Shown here piece by piece: positions 16,442 to 24,536 of a DNA stretch of 32,751 bases. Origin of the DNA: Streptomyces minutiscleroticus (lineage in GTDB: Bacteria > Actinomycetota > Actinomycetes > Streptomycetales > Streptomycetaceae); the NCBI RefSeq assembly GCF_014650875.1, contig NZ_BMVU01000065.1, positions 1 through 32,751 on the forward strand, written 5' to 3'. The notes under the pieces are model-generated. The model was not told the origin of the DNA. It did no database searches and worked only from the letters and a program-made list of their open reading frames with translations. A program made the translations under genes and the position numbers. Positions within the stretch are counted from its first letter, which is position 1, and each line of letters starts with the position of its first letter.

Positions 16442-17296
16442 ATGACAGCCGTGCACGTGACCGTGTGGGACGACCGCGACCGGGCCGGAGGGGGCTCCGC
16501 CCCCGTGGCTTCGCGGGCCGTGGTGAGCCCGGCGACCCCTGCCGCCCCCGCCCTCTTCGTCCACAACATCTTCACCTGGGGCAGCGACCCGGCGTACGGC
16601 TTCGCCGCGCAGCGGCCGCTCGCCGACAGCCGGCGACTGCTCCTGATGGATCGCCGGGGTTACGGCGACAGCCCGGACACCGCGCGCAGCGACTTCGACG
16701 CCGACGCCGAGGACGTCGTGGAGATCCTCGGCGACGAGACCTGCGTCACGGGGCGCGGCGGCGCCCACCTCGTGGGACACGGGAACGGCGCCGTCGTCGC
16801 GCTCATCGCCGCAGCGCGCCGGCCCGACCTCGTCCGCTCCCTCGCCCTCGTCCAACCCTCCGCCTTCACCGCCGCCGCGGACCATCCGGTCGTCGCCGAC
16901 CTCCTCGACCGCGTGCGCGACGGCGCCCCGGGCATCCCGGACGGGGTCACGCCCGAGCAGTATCTGCGCGCGTCCACCGAAGGGCTGGGGACGGCCATGC
17001 CCGAGCCCACACCGCGCCGGCTCCGTGCCGTCGCCACCTCCATGCGGGAACGGCCCGTTTGGGAGGCGGAGATCCCGCTGGAGGCGATCCGGGGCGCCCT
17101 GCCGGTTCTGGTGATCTGCGGGACCTGGGAACACGCGCCCGCCGCGTACCGCGAGCATGTGGGGCGCCCCCTCATGGCCGTGGCCGAGTCCCTCGCGGAC
17201 TCCCTCGGAAGCCGGCTGCTGCGGGTGCCCGGGTACTACCCGCACACTCAGGAGGCGGCCGCCGTCAACGCCGCCCTGCGGGAGTTCTGGGGCTGA
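16442..17296 (+). CDS. alpha/beta-hydrolase-fold protein lacking the nucleophile serine
   Basis: A 284-residue protein with the alpha/beta-hydrolase layout: oxyanion strand region ALFVHNIFTWG, LLLMDRRGYGDSPDT, nucleophile-elbow region HLVGHGNGAVVAL, and a C-terminal VPGYYPHTQEAAAVNAALREFW. The nucleophile elbow should read G-x-S-x-G; here it is G-H-G-N-G with Gly114 in place of serine, and the codon is GGG. The residue where the catalytic histidine is usually found reads Tyr (GYYPH), although a His follows two positions later. It may therefore be a non-catalytic or differently working member. The start at 16442 has a GGGAGG ribosome-binding site; the frame stays open upstream without support. 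Function unknown. Confidence 0.85.
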   Translation: MTAVHVTVWDDRDRAGGGSAPVASRAVVSPATPAAPALFVHNIFTWGSDPAYGFAAQRPLADSRRLLLMDRRGYGDSPDTARSDFDADAEDVVEILGDETCVTGRGGAHLVGHGNGAVVALIAAARRPDLVRSLALVQPSAFTAAADHPVVADLLDRVRDGAPGIPDGVTPEQYLRASTEGLGTAMPEPTPRRLRAVATSMRERPVWEAEIPLEAIRGALPVLVICGTWEHAPAAYREHVGRPLMAVAESLADSLGSRLLRVPGYYPHTQEAAAVNAALREFWG

Positions 17297-17323
17297 CCCG
17301 CTTCCGGACAGCGCTGCTCCAGG

Positions 17324-17360
17324 CAGGCCCCGTCCCGGACGGGGGCAGGACTGCGGGGCC
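17324..17360. terminator. nested GC-rich inverted repeats between convergent genes
   Basis: CAGGCCCCG at 17324-17332 can pair with CGGGGCCTG near 17352-17360, and CCCCGT with ACGGGG inside it. The element lies between the convergent hydrolase-like and anti-sigma genes and is probably a bidirectional terminator. No T-run. Confidence 0.45.
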
Positions 17361-17461
17361 TGGCCGAGGTCGGGACAGCAGGGACCGATGCGCCTGTGCC
17401 GACGGGTGGGAATGCACGTCCGGCCGGCACGCGTTCTGGCCGGACCTGGTGCGCGGTGCGG

Positions 17462-17962
17462 TCAGTCGAGCAGGACGATCAGTGTGACCGTGGTTCCGGC
17501 CGTGCCGTTCGTGAGGGTGAGATCGTCCACGAACGCCCGGGCCAGGCGCAGTCCACGACCGCTCTCTTCTCCGTCCGGCGAGTGGTGCGCGCAGGTGTCC
17601 GGACGAGCCGGCCCCGGGCCCTGATCGACGATGGTGCAGCGCAGTCCGGTGCCTGTCCGGTCCAGCTCGAGGTGGCCTCGGCCGCCGCCGTGCACGATGG
17701 CGTTGGTCGCGATCTCGTTCACCGCCAGCACGAACTCCGCGAGCCGGGCAGGGCGCAGACCGGCTGCCCCGGCGTGGCGGGCGACTTGGCGTCGCAGCTC
17801 CCCGAGGTCGGAGGCTGCGAACGGGGTTTTGAGGACCATGTGGCCCGCCCGGGGGACGATAGTGCCGTTGACGTGCTCCTTCGGTGCTGCGGTGATGTGG
17901 TGGTCCTCCATGGAGCTGGGGCTGTCCTCGATGTCGACGTCACGGTCGCGGTCACGGATCAC
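17462..17962 (-). CDS. anti-sigma regulatory factor (RsbW/SpoIIAB-type histidine-kinase-like ATPase)
   Basis: A 166-residue HATPase_c_2 protein of the anti-sigma kinase class. The N-box reads LAVNEIATNAIVHGGG, the G1 box VDQGPGP, and the G2 region GRGLRLARAFVD. Such kinases hold sigma factors and phosphorylate STAS antagonists. The GTG start at 17962 overlaps the stop of the MEDS-STAS gene (GTGA) and follows an AGGAGGAG ribosome-binding site; an internal ATG at 17911 would give 149 residues. Direct coupling to a STAS protein makes the two likely partners, with the SpoIIE phosphatase at 14.7-15.9 kb as a possible third component. No sigma factor gene is in the window. Confidence 0.85.
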   Translation of the reverse strand: MIRDRDRDVDIEDSPSSMEDHHITAAPKEHVNGTIVPRAGHMVLKTPFAASDLGELRRQVARHAGAAGLRPARLAEFVLAVNEIATNAIVHGGGRGHLELDRTGTGLRCTIVDQGPGPARPDTCAHHSPDGEESGRGLRLARAFVDDLTLTNGTAGTTVTLIVLLD

Positions 17963-18829
17963 TGTGCGAAGCACTCCTCCTGCACCACCAGGTGCGGCAC
18001 TGCCGAGGCGTTGCACAACCGCAGCAGCTGGTTCTGTATCGGCAGGCAGCGAACGGTCAGGAGCCGGCCGGCCGGACGCCGGCGGGCGAGCCGCACGATC
18101 GTGCGTGCGCTGTGCCCGTCCATGAAGCACAGCTCGCACAGGTCCAGAACGGTGATGCGGTCCGGGCCGGCCAGGGCGTCGGCAAGGACCGCGTCGAACT
18201 CGTCACGCGTGGCGAGGTCGGCCTCACCGGCGGCCCACAGCTCGGTGCCGACCCGGGTGAACTCCAGCGCGTCCAGCCGGGGCAGCACCTTCTTGGGATG
18301 AGCCCGGCCGATGCGCTGCAGCAGTCGCTCGTCGAAGAGGCGCTGGTCGTACTCGCACACGGCGGTGAGGTTGAGGTCGGCGAGCACCGTCGACAGCCGG
18401 CTCTCGTACTCCACCAGCACGTCGTGATCGACACCGGATCCGGCGGCCCACCCCATGTCGGCCACGATGCGCACCCCCGTGAAGCCCTGCGCCCTGGCCC
18501 TCGTCGCCAGCTCCAGCCAGAACCGGATACGGGCGTCGGGGTCCAGACCGCACGACGGATCGAACCCTGCGATCTCCGTGCACAGGAGCAGTTGCCCGGC
18601 CGCGAGCCCGGAGTCGACGGCCGACCCGCACGCCTCCAGCCGCGCCGCCACGGACCGTGGTGGCCGGATCGGTGAACAGCACCACCTGCTCACCGCGCGC
18701 CAGGCCCTGCTCGATGTAGGCGGCCCGCACCTGCCAACGACTGGCGTGGTCGTCGAACGCCAGACAGGCATGGTCTCCGTCGGACACGCGCAGAGCCGAA
18801 ACCGGCCGGGCACAAGCGCTGGCGTCCAT
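17959..18829 (-). pseudogene. MEDS-STAS sensor/anti-sigma-antagonist, frameshifted
   Basis: Two overlapping frames together encode a MEDS sensory domain followed by a STAS domain. The first, from the ATG at 18829, gives VSDGDHACLAFDDHASRW and EQVVLFTDPATT. The second continues SVAARLEACGSAVDSGLAAG, then a full STAS domain ending HLVVQEECFAQ at 17959. Removing one base near 18650-18662 joins them as DPATTSVAARLEA, giving 289 residues. In the STAS domain the usual phosphorylated D-S-S-G step reads MDGHSA, so the first serine is glycine. A minus-strand TAGATT ends 6 bases before the ATG, suggesting a leaderless mRNA. The gene is coupled to the anti-sigma kinase. The shift may be a sequencing error or real decay. 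Confidence 0.75.
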
Positions 18830-18835
18830 GCCCCC

Positions 18836-18861
18836 AATCTAGAGCCGGCCCACCGCGTCAA
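18836..18861 (-). promoter_or_regulatory. candidate promoter of the MEDS-STAS operon
   Basis: On the minus strand TTGACG (18861-18856) and TAGATT (18841-18836) could be -35 and -10 boxes. The 14-base spacer is short. TAGATT ends six bases before the ATG, which would place the transcription start at or beside the start codon. Confidence 0.3.
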
Positions 18862-19796
18862 GGCCACGGTGACCGCAAGTGTCTGGTTCGCCGGCATCCG
18901 GGCCCGAACCGGTCCCGAAGATGTTTCCCACGGTGCGGTGCCTTTCGCCGTTGTTCGGCACAGGTGCCGGGGAGCGCGCCCGCCCGGAAGGCCGGAGAGC
19001 GCGCCCGCCCGAAAGAGGGAGCCTGCTCCCGCATGGCGCACACGGCCGTCGCCGCTGCCGCGCGGCCGCCGTGCCGCGCACTTGCGGCGCGGGACGTCCC
19101 CGGTGATCGCGGCCCGGCCGGCCGCCGGGCGGACAGCGACAGTCGCACCGGCCACCGGGGCCGCCGCACGGGCCGCGCCTGCGCGGCAACACCTGCCGCC
19201 TCCGGGGCCACCGCGCCCGGCCGGGCGGGGACAGGAACAGGGAGAGGGACAAGAACGCAGCAGCGTGCAGTCCTGGCCTGCGGTGCCGTGGCCGGCCCTT
19301 CGCCAGACCGGCCACGGCGCACCACCACGCGCACACGGCACAGGAGAACAGCGTCGCGCCCCTGCCGTCTCTCCCCTCCGCGTCGCCTCATACGCGGCCG
19401 ACCGGGTGAACCCGCAGGCGGCCCCGGCCGCGAGGCCGCACTGTCGTTGTCGTCCCTCACAGCCCTCACGCCTCCGCCGACAACCCGTTTCCGCACCACC
19501 GGCCCGCTTCCATGGCACTCCCTGTACGTGCCTTCGGGAGCCGTTTCGAAGCGACTGTGGGTGTCACTATCCGACCGGGTTTGTGATGTCCCTTTGTTTT
19601 GACGTCACTCGGGGTCCTGTGATGGGACCGTAAGGCGTGCCTGCCCGCCAGGGGCTCGTCCATCGGCGCACGGCGGTGTCGCGCTTCCCCTCCACCCGCC
19701 GTTGCTTCGCGGCCAGGCCGGGCGCCTTGGGTGGTGGGCCCCGCTGTCCGACGCGGGGAGACGGGAGAGAGCCGAGGCGAAGGAGAGGCAGCAGGG
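18862..19796. other. about 930 bp without a recognisable gene
   Basis: Divergent spacer between the MEDS-STAS operon (minus) and the STAND ATPase (plus). Several long open frames exist on both strands, but they are Arg/Pro/Ala-rich, overlap each other and show no domain or ribosome-binding site worth trusting. The right end becomes more AT-rich (around 19555-19615), which may hold the ATPase promoter. Confidence 0.5.
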
Positions 19797-21917
19797 GTGG
19801 AGTTCTACAGGGGGGACTGGCCGGCGGGCGAGGTGCCGGAGGAGACCACCGGCTTCGTCGGCCGCCGGGCCGAGCTGATCAGGGCGGGCTGCGCGCTTCA
19901 GGAGACCCGGCTGGTCACGCTGACCGGGGTGGGCGGAGTGGGCAAGACCCGACTCGCCCTGCGCGCCGCGGCCGGGCTGCGCGCCACCTTCCCCGACGGA
20001 GTGTGGCTGGTGGAACTCTCCCCGGTGCCCCGCACCGGCCGGCACGACACCGAGCTGCTCGCCCTGATCGTCATGGAGGCACTGCGGCTGGCGGACCAGA
20101 CCACCCGTCCGGCCACCGAGGTGGTGGCCGAGTGGCTGGCCGACAAGCGTCTGCTGCTCCTCCTGGACTGCTGCGAACACCTCACCGCTCCCTGCGCCGA
20201 CCTCGTCGGGGACCTGTTGTCCGCCGCCCCGGGACTGCGCATCCTGGCCACCAGCCGCCAGCCGCTGAGCGCCCGGGACGAACGCGTGATGACGGTACCC
20301 CCGCTGCCCGTTCCCAGGCCCGGCCGACCGCAGGGCGGGCCCGGACAGGAGGAGGATGCGGTGGCGCTGTTCCTCCAGCGGGCCGCCGACGCCGCGCCCG
20401 GCCTGGCCACCGACGCCGCGGCCCGCGCGGTGGTGGCGGAGATCTGTGTCCGGCTGGAGGGCCTTCCGCTCGCCATCGAGCTGGCCGCCGCCCGGCTGCC
20501 CGAGCTGACCCTGGACCAGCTCCGCGCCGACCTCCACAGCCGTTTCGAGGTGCTCGCCGCCGATCCCGAGGCGTACGGCGACGGCGAGCCGCGGCACCAG
20601 GCGCTGCGCACCACCATCGGCTGGAGCCATGAGCTGTGTGCCCCGCTGGAACGGCTGCTGTGGGCCCGGCTGTCGGTCTTCGCCGGGGGCTGCGACCGCG
20701 AGGCGGCGCAGGCGGTGTGCGCCGGCGGGCCGCTGTCCGCCGAGGAGGTGCCCCGGCTGCTGGACGGCCTGGTGGCCAAGTCGCTGCTGCAGCGGCGGGC
20801 GCACGTGACGGGGGCGGTACGGTACGCGATGCTGGACACGGTGCGCGAGTTCGGAGCCGACTGGCTGGCCGGACTGGGCGAGGCGGGGGCCATCGCCCGT
20901 CGCCACCGCGACCACTTCCTGGCCCTGGCCCGGCGGGCCGACGCCGAGTGGGTCGGCCCGCATCAGGTGGCCTGGTGCTGGCGCGCGGTCGTCGACCACG
21001 CCAACTTCCGCGCCGCCCTGGACCACTGCCTGACCGAGGGCGAGGAGCAGGCCGCGTTGGAACTGGGCGGGGCGCTGTGGTTCTCCTGGTTCGCCTGCGG
21101 GTACGCCCGGGCGGGCCGCCACTACCTGGACCGGGCCCTGGCCCGGTGGACAGACCCCGGCCCGGCCCGCAGCAGGGCGGTCTGGGCCTGCGGTGTGGCC
21201 GCCGTCGCCCAGGGCGACGCCCACACGACCACGCGGCTGGGCAAGGAGTTCCGCGTCTGCGCCGAGGCGGCGGGCAGCCCGGCCATGCTGACCGCCGCCG
21301 CCTACCTCGACGGCCTCGGCCTGCTGCTGCACGGACAGCCCGCGGAGGCCGCCGCGGTGTTCGACGCCACGGACTACACCCGGGCCCACAGCAGCGCCTA
21401 CGCCGGGGCGCGCTTGATGGTCTGGGCGACCCGGGGGTTCGTCCATGTCGCTCTGGGGGAGTTCGCGGACGCCGCCGCGGCGGCCGACGCCTTGCGCACG
21501 GAGTGCGGCCGGCGGGGCGAACGGTGGGCCCGCGCCTGGGCCGACTACATCCACGGGCTGGCGGAACGCGGCCTCGGCAGACCGGAGGAGGCCGCCGTGC
21601 ACGCCCGCGCCGCCCTGGAGAGCAAGGCCCTGCTCCACGACAGCCTCGGTACCGCCACAGCCGCCGACCTGCTGGCCTCCGTGACCGCGGACAGCGGCCA
21701 CGGCGAGCGGGCGGCCCGGCTGCTCGGCACGGCCCAGCAGATCTGGGACACCCTCGGCCGCCCCCAGATGGGCATGCCCCACCTCATCGCCGCCCGCACG
21801 GACTGTGAGCGGCAGGCGCGGGAGGCCATCGGGGACGCCGCGTACGAGGCCGCCTACCGCACCGGTCTCCAGACCAGCATCGACGACGGTCTCGCCCACG
21901 CCCTGCACCAGAGCTGA
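19797..21917 (+). CDS. AfsR-like STAND/NB-ARC ATPase with TPR-like C-terminus, no DNA-binding domain
   Basis: A 706-residue signal-transduction ATPase. The P-loop is LTGVGGVGKTRLAL with Lys50; Walker B is LLLLLDCCEHL; LRILATSRQPL and GLPLAIELAAARLPEL are the following NB-ARC/AfsR motifs; LDTVREFG marks the winged-helix-like end. The second half is a helical TPR-like region. Relatives usually carry a SARP domain in front or a LuxR helix-turn-helix behind. Here the protein starts just before FVGRRAEL and ends ALHQS, so neither is present. The GTG start at 19797 is chosen because AAGGAGAGG lies 8 bases upstream. It may regulate through protein contacts, or have lost its DNA-binding end; a transposase scar lies just downstream. 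Confidence 0.88.
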   Translation: MEFYRGDWPAGEVPEETTGFVGRRAELIRAGCALQETRLVTLTGVGGVGKTRLALRAAAGLRATFPDGVWLVELSPVPRTGRHDTELLALIVMEALRLADQTTRPATEVVAEWLADKRLLLLLDCCEHLTAPCADLVGDLLSAAPGLRILATSRQPLSARDERVMTVPPLPVPRPGRPQGGPGQEEDAVALFLQRAADAAPGLATDAAARAVVAEICVRLEGLPLAIELAAARLPELTLDQLRADLHSRFEVLAADPEAYGDGEPRHQALRTTIGWSHELCAPLERLLWARLSVFAGGCDREAAQAVCAGGPLSAEEVPRLLDGLVAKSLLQRRAHVTGAVRYAMLDTVREFGADWLAGLGEAGAIARRHRDHFLALARRADAEWVGPHQVAWCWRAVVDHANFRAALDHCLTEGEEQAALELGGALWFSWFACGYARAGRHYLDRALARWTDPGPARSRAVWACGVAAVAQGDAHTTTRLGKEFRVCAEAAGSPAMLTAAAYLDGLGLLLHGQPAEAAAVFDATDYTRAHSSAYAGARLMVWATRGFVHVALGEFADAAAAADALRTECGRRGERWARAWADYIHGLAERGLGRPEEAAVHARAALESKALLHDSLGTATAADLLASVTADSGHGERAARLLGTAQQIWDTLGRPQMGMPHLIAARTDCERQAREAIGDAAYEAAYRTGLQTSIDDGLAHALHQS

Positions 21918-22106
21918 GAGGGCGGTGTGCCGTCGTTCGCGGTCACATCGGCGGAAGCGGTCCGCCCGCGCTCGTGCATCAGCGCGCTGACCGGCGAAAG
22001 AGCACCTGCCCTGCGGGCCTGCCCGGGGCACGCGCGGAAGTCCGGGAGCGATCACCGTCGTCCGCTCCGGCACCCCCGCGGTGACCGTACGGAACCGGCC
22101 CGCCGC

Positions 22107-22256
22107 CACTGCCCCGTCGGCGCCGTCGAAGACGCCTGCCGCCACCTGACCGCCGACGGCCTCGACGCCACCGCCGCCCGTCGGGGCCTTGCCGGCGTCG
22201 AAACCGTCCTCCCACTCCGCACGGTGATGGCGAACGGTGGCTTCGAGGACTACTGG
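22107..22256 (+). pseudogene. ISKra4-type transposase C-terminal remnant
   Basis: About 50 codons in one frame resemble the conserved end of ISKra4-family transposases: VEDACRHLTADGLDATAARR, then GLAGVETVLPLRTVMANGGF and EDYW. In intact relatives as recalled this reads roughly V-I-E-G-A-C-R-H-L, then a TGARWGL-type step, then NGDF-D-YW. Key acidic and Trp residues have drifted, there is no start, and nothing else of the element is recognisable. The remnant lies in the 332-bp space between the STAND ATPase and AraC genes and just overlaps the AraC stop on the other strand. Confidence 0.6.
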
Positions 22257-23179
22257 CTCGGCTGCCGGCCGCCGGTGTGCGCCAGCCGGTAGCGACCGGG
22301 AGAGATGCCGTGCGCGCGTTTGAAGGCGTTGGCGAAGGCGTACTGCGAGCCGTACCCGACGCTCTGCGCGACGGACTTGAGGGATGTGCCGCTCTCCTTG
22401 AGCAGGCGGGCGGCGACGCTCAGCCTCCACCAGGTCAGATAGGACATCGGCGGTTCCCCCACCAGACCGGTGAACCGGCGCGCGAAGGCCGCCCGGGACA
22501 GGTTGGCCTCCTTGCCCAGTTCCTCGACGGTCCAGGCGCGGGCCGGGTCCTCGTGCATGGCGCTGAGAGCGGCGCTGACGACGGGATCGGCCAGCGCTGC
22601 GGACCAGCCGGGCGCGCCGCGGTCGGACTCGTCCTCGAACCAGGCCCGCAGTATGTAGATCAGCAGCAGGTCGAGCAGTGTGGACAGGGCGGAGACGGAT
22701 CCCTGCTGCGGGTTTCGCAGTTCGTTGCCGAGCAGGGAGACGGCGGAGCGCAGTGCGGGATGGCGCCCGAACTGCGATCGCAGGTGGATGACGTCCGGCA
22801 GGGTGGCCAGGAGGGGGTGGGACTGCGTCCGATCCAGCCGGTAGGCGCCGCACAGCAGGGAGGTGGGGCTGTCGGCGTCCGCGTCGGCGTGGCCGGGGTC
22901 CTCCAGGGCGTGCTGTGTGCCGTGCGGGGTGAGTACCACGTCGCCGACGTTCAGGGTCCGGGACGAGCCGTCGGGTGCCAGCAGTCTGCACGATCCGCTC
23001 AGCACGATGTGGAATCCCGCTCCGGCGAAAGGTGCGAAGGGGGTGTGCCAGGTACCCGCGCGATCTTCTCGGTTGGCGAAGGGGCGGCCTGAGCGGAGGG
23101 AGGCGATGACATCGCTGAGCACGTCCACGTCCCTCAGCGTATTCGGCCGATCAGGGACCGGGCACGAGACGGCGTTCAT
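22250..23179 (-). CDS. AraC-family transcriptional regulator with cupin sensor
   Basis: A 309-residue regulator. The N-terminal half is a cupin-type sensor (FHIVLSGSCRLLAPDGSS, then NVGDVVLTPHGTQHAL). The C-terminal half carries the two AraC helix-turn-helix motifs (WTVEELGKEANLSRAAFARR and SLKSVAQSVGYGSQYAFANA) and the signature ending FKRAHGISPGRYR. The ATG at 23179 is chosen because it begins the conserved protein; the frame extends upstream only with Arg/Pro-rich sequence. It lies 217 bases downstream of the metallo-hydrolase gene on the same strand and may control it. Cupin-AraC regulators of this form are often next to small-molecule-modifying enzymes. Inducer unknown. Confidence 0.9.
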   Translation of the reverse strand: MNAVSCPVPDRPNTLRDVDVLSDVIASLRSGRPFANREDRAGTWHTPFAPFAGAGFHIVLSGSCRLLAPDGSSRTLNVGDVVLTPHGTQHALEDPGHADADADSPTSLLCGAYRLDRTQSHPLLATLPDVIHLRSQFGRHPALRSAVSLLGNELRNPQQGSVSALSTLLDLLLIYILRAWFEDESDRGAPGWSAALADPVVSAALSAMHEDPARAWTVEELGKEANLSRAAFARRFTGLVGEPPMSYLTWWRLSVAARLLKESGTSLKSVAQSVGYGSQYAFANAFKRAHGISPGRYRLAHTGGRQPSQ

Positions 23180-23396
23180 CGTCTTGTCACCGGATGACGA
23201 GTGGTCGTGACGGGTCAGGTGGTGCGGACCAGGCGGCCGGGCACGGCCGTGGCGCCAGGGACATGTCGCCCCTTCCGGGAAGCGGCGGGTGGGACAGGGG
23301 GCAGGCCCCCGAGCGGGCGCCCGCCGGAGGCACCGCCCGTGGCGGCGCCCCACGGGGTGTGTCGGCCCGGCGGCGCGGCCCCGGGCGCGGCGGGCG

Positions 23397-24320
23397 TCAG
23401 TCCTTCGCCGCCGGTGCGGTCAGGGGCGCCCACTTCTTGATGGCGAAGCCCTCTCCCTCGCGGGCGACTTCGGCCGCTCCGGCGCCGCCCAGATGGGCCG
23501 GGACGATGAGGGCGTTGGTGTCGGCGGCCTCCTCCATCATGCGGCGGCGGCTCCTGGCCGCCTGACGCCGGTCTTCGCTCAGGCAGGTGTCGTGGTCGGG
23601 CGTGAGGAACTGCAGCGGCGTGTGGACGAGGTCCCCGACGAAGAAGGCGCGATCCGTGCCGGAGCGCAGCTTGAGCACCGTGGAACCGGGGGTGTGCCCG
23701 GGAGCGAGGTGGAGGGACAGTCCGGCGTCGATGGGGTGCTCGGTGCCTTCCCACAGCAGGGCCTGGCCGGCCCGGTGAACGGGGAGCACGCTGTCGTCGA
23801 AGCACGCCCTGCTGTCGGCGGGGTCGCCGAAGTCCGACTTGCGGGGGATGTTGTTGACAGGGTTCCAGTAGTCGAAGTCGGCCTTGTGCATCAGGTACCG
23901 GGCGTTGGGGAACGTCGGTGCCCACTCTCCGTTCTCCAGCCGGGTGTTCCACCCGACGTGGTCGGTGTGCAGATGGGTGTTGACGACCGTGTCCACGTCT
24001 TCGGGCCGCACGCCGATCGCGGCGAGCCGGTGCAGGAAGTCGCCGTCGCGGTTGGCCAGCAGGCCGTGGCCGCGCGGCTTGTCGTTGCCCAGCCCGGTGT
24101 CCACCAGGATCGTGCGGCCCCGCCCTCGCAGCACCCAGGTCTGCATGTGGGCCTGGTAGTCGCCGGTCGCGGCATCCCAGAAGTGCGGGTCCAGCCAGGC
24201 CCGGTGTTCTTGCCAGGCGTCGGCGGGGATGGAGGGGAACAGCACGCCGACCGGCGCGAAACGGCCGTGCCACTCGGTGACACGGGTGATCTCGAAGTCT
24301 CCCAAGGTGATTGTCTGCAT
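23397..24320 (-). CDS. metallo-beta-lactamase-fold hydrolase
   Basis: A 307-residue MBL-fold protein of the lactonase/glyoxalase-like type. The zinc motif THLHTDHVGW supplies His116, His118, Asp120 and His121; APGHTPGS gives the next His, FVGDLVH the bridging Asp, and VPAHLGG the last His. No signal peptide is seen, so it should act in the cytoplasm. Substrate cannot be assigned: lactones (including signalling lactones), thioesters and phosphoesters are all possible for this family. The ATG at 24320 begins MQTITLGDFE, matching the usual start; the longer frame upstream crosses the AT-rich promoter-like region. An AraC regulator follows on the same strand. Confidence 0.9.
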   Translation of the reverse strand: MQTITLGDFEITRVTEWHGRFAPVGVLFPSIPADAWQEHRAWLDPHFWDAATGDYQAHMQTWVLRGRGRTILVDTGLGNDKPRGHGLLANRDGDFLHRLAAIGVRPEDVDTVVNTHLHTDHVGWNTRLENGEWAPTFPNARYLMHKADFDYWNPVNNIPRKSDFGDPADSRACFDDSVLPVHRAGQALLWEGTEHPIDAGLSLHLAPGHTPGSTVLKLRSGTDRAFFVGDLVHTPLQFLTPDHDTCLSEDRRQAARSRRRMMEEAADTNALIVPAHLGGAGAAEVAREGEGFAIKKWAPLTAPAAKD

Positions 24321-24536
24321 GCTTCGACCGTATGAACATGCCGCAAGACGCTCAATAATCAGAAGTACCTCGTTGATACGTGTACGTCTCAGCATGGAGG
24401 TTCTGAGTGAGAGCCGTCCGCTGGCCTCCATCGTGTGTGCGGGGCGGTCGGTTCGTTCGGGTGGCCGGGGCCGTGGACTGCGGCCCGGACGAACGCGGCT
24501 GTGACGGCCTCGGTAGGTCGTGGAGAACTACCCAGG

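Noticed and set aside
18839..19499. Minus-strand frames of 165-213 residues in the 18.8-19.8 kb spacer
   Set aside because: Arg/Pro/Ala-rich with no domain, no ribosome-binding site and mutual overlap; treated as non-coding.
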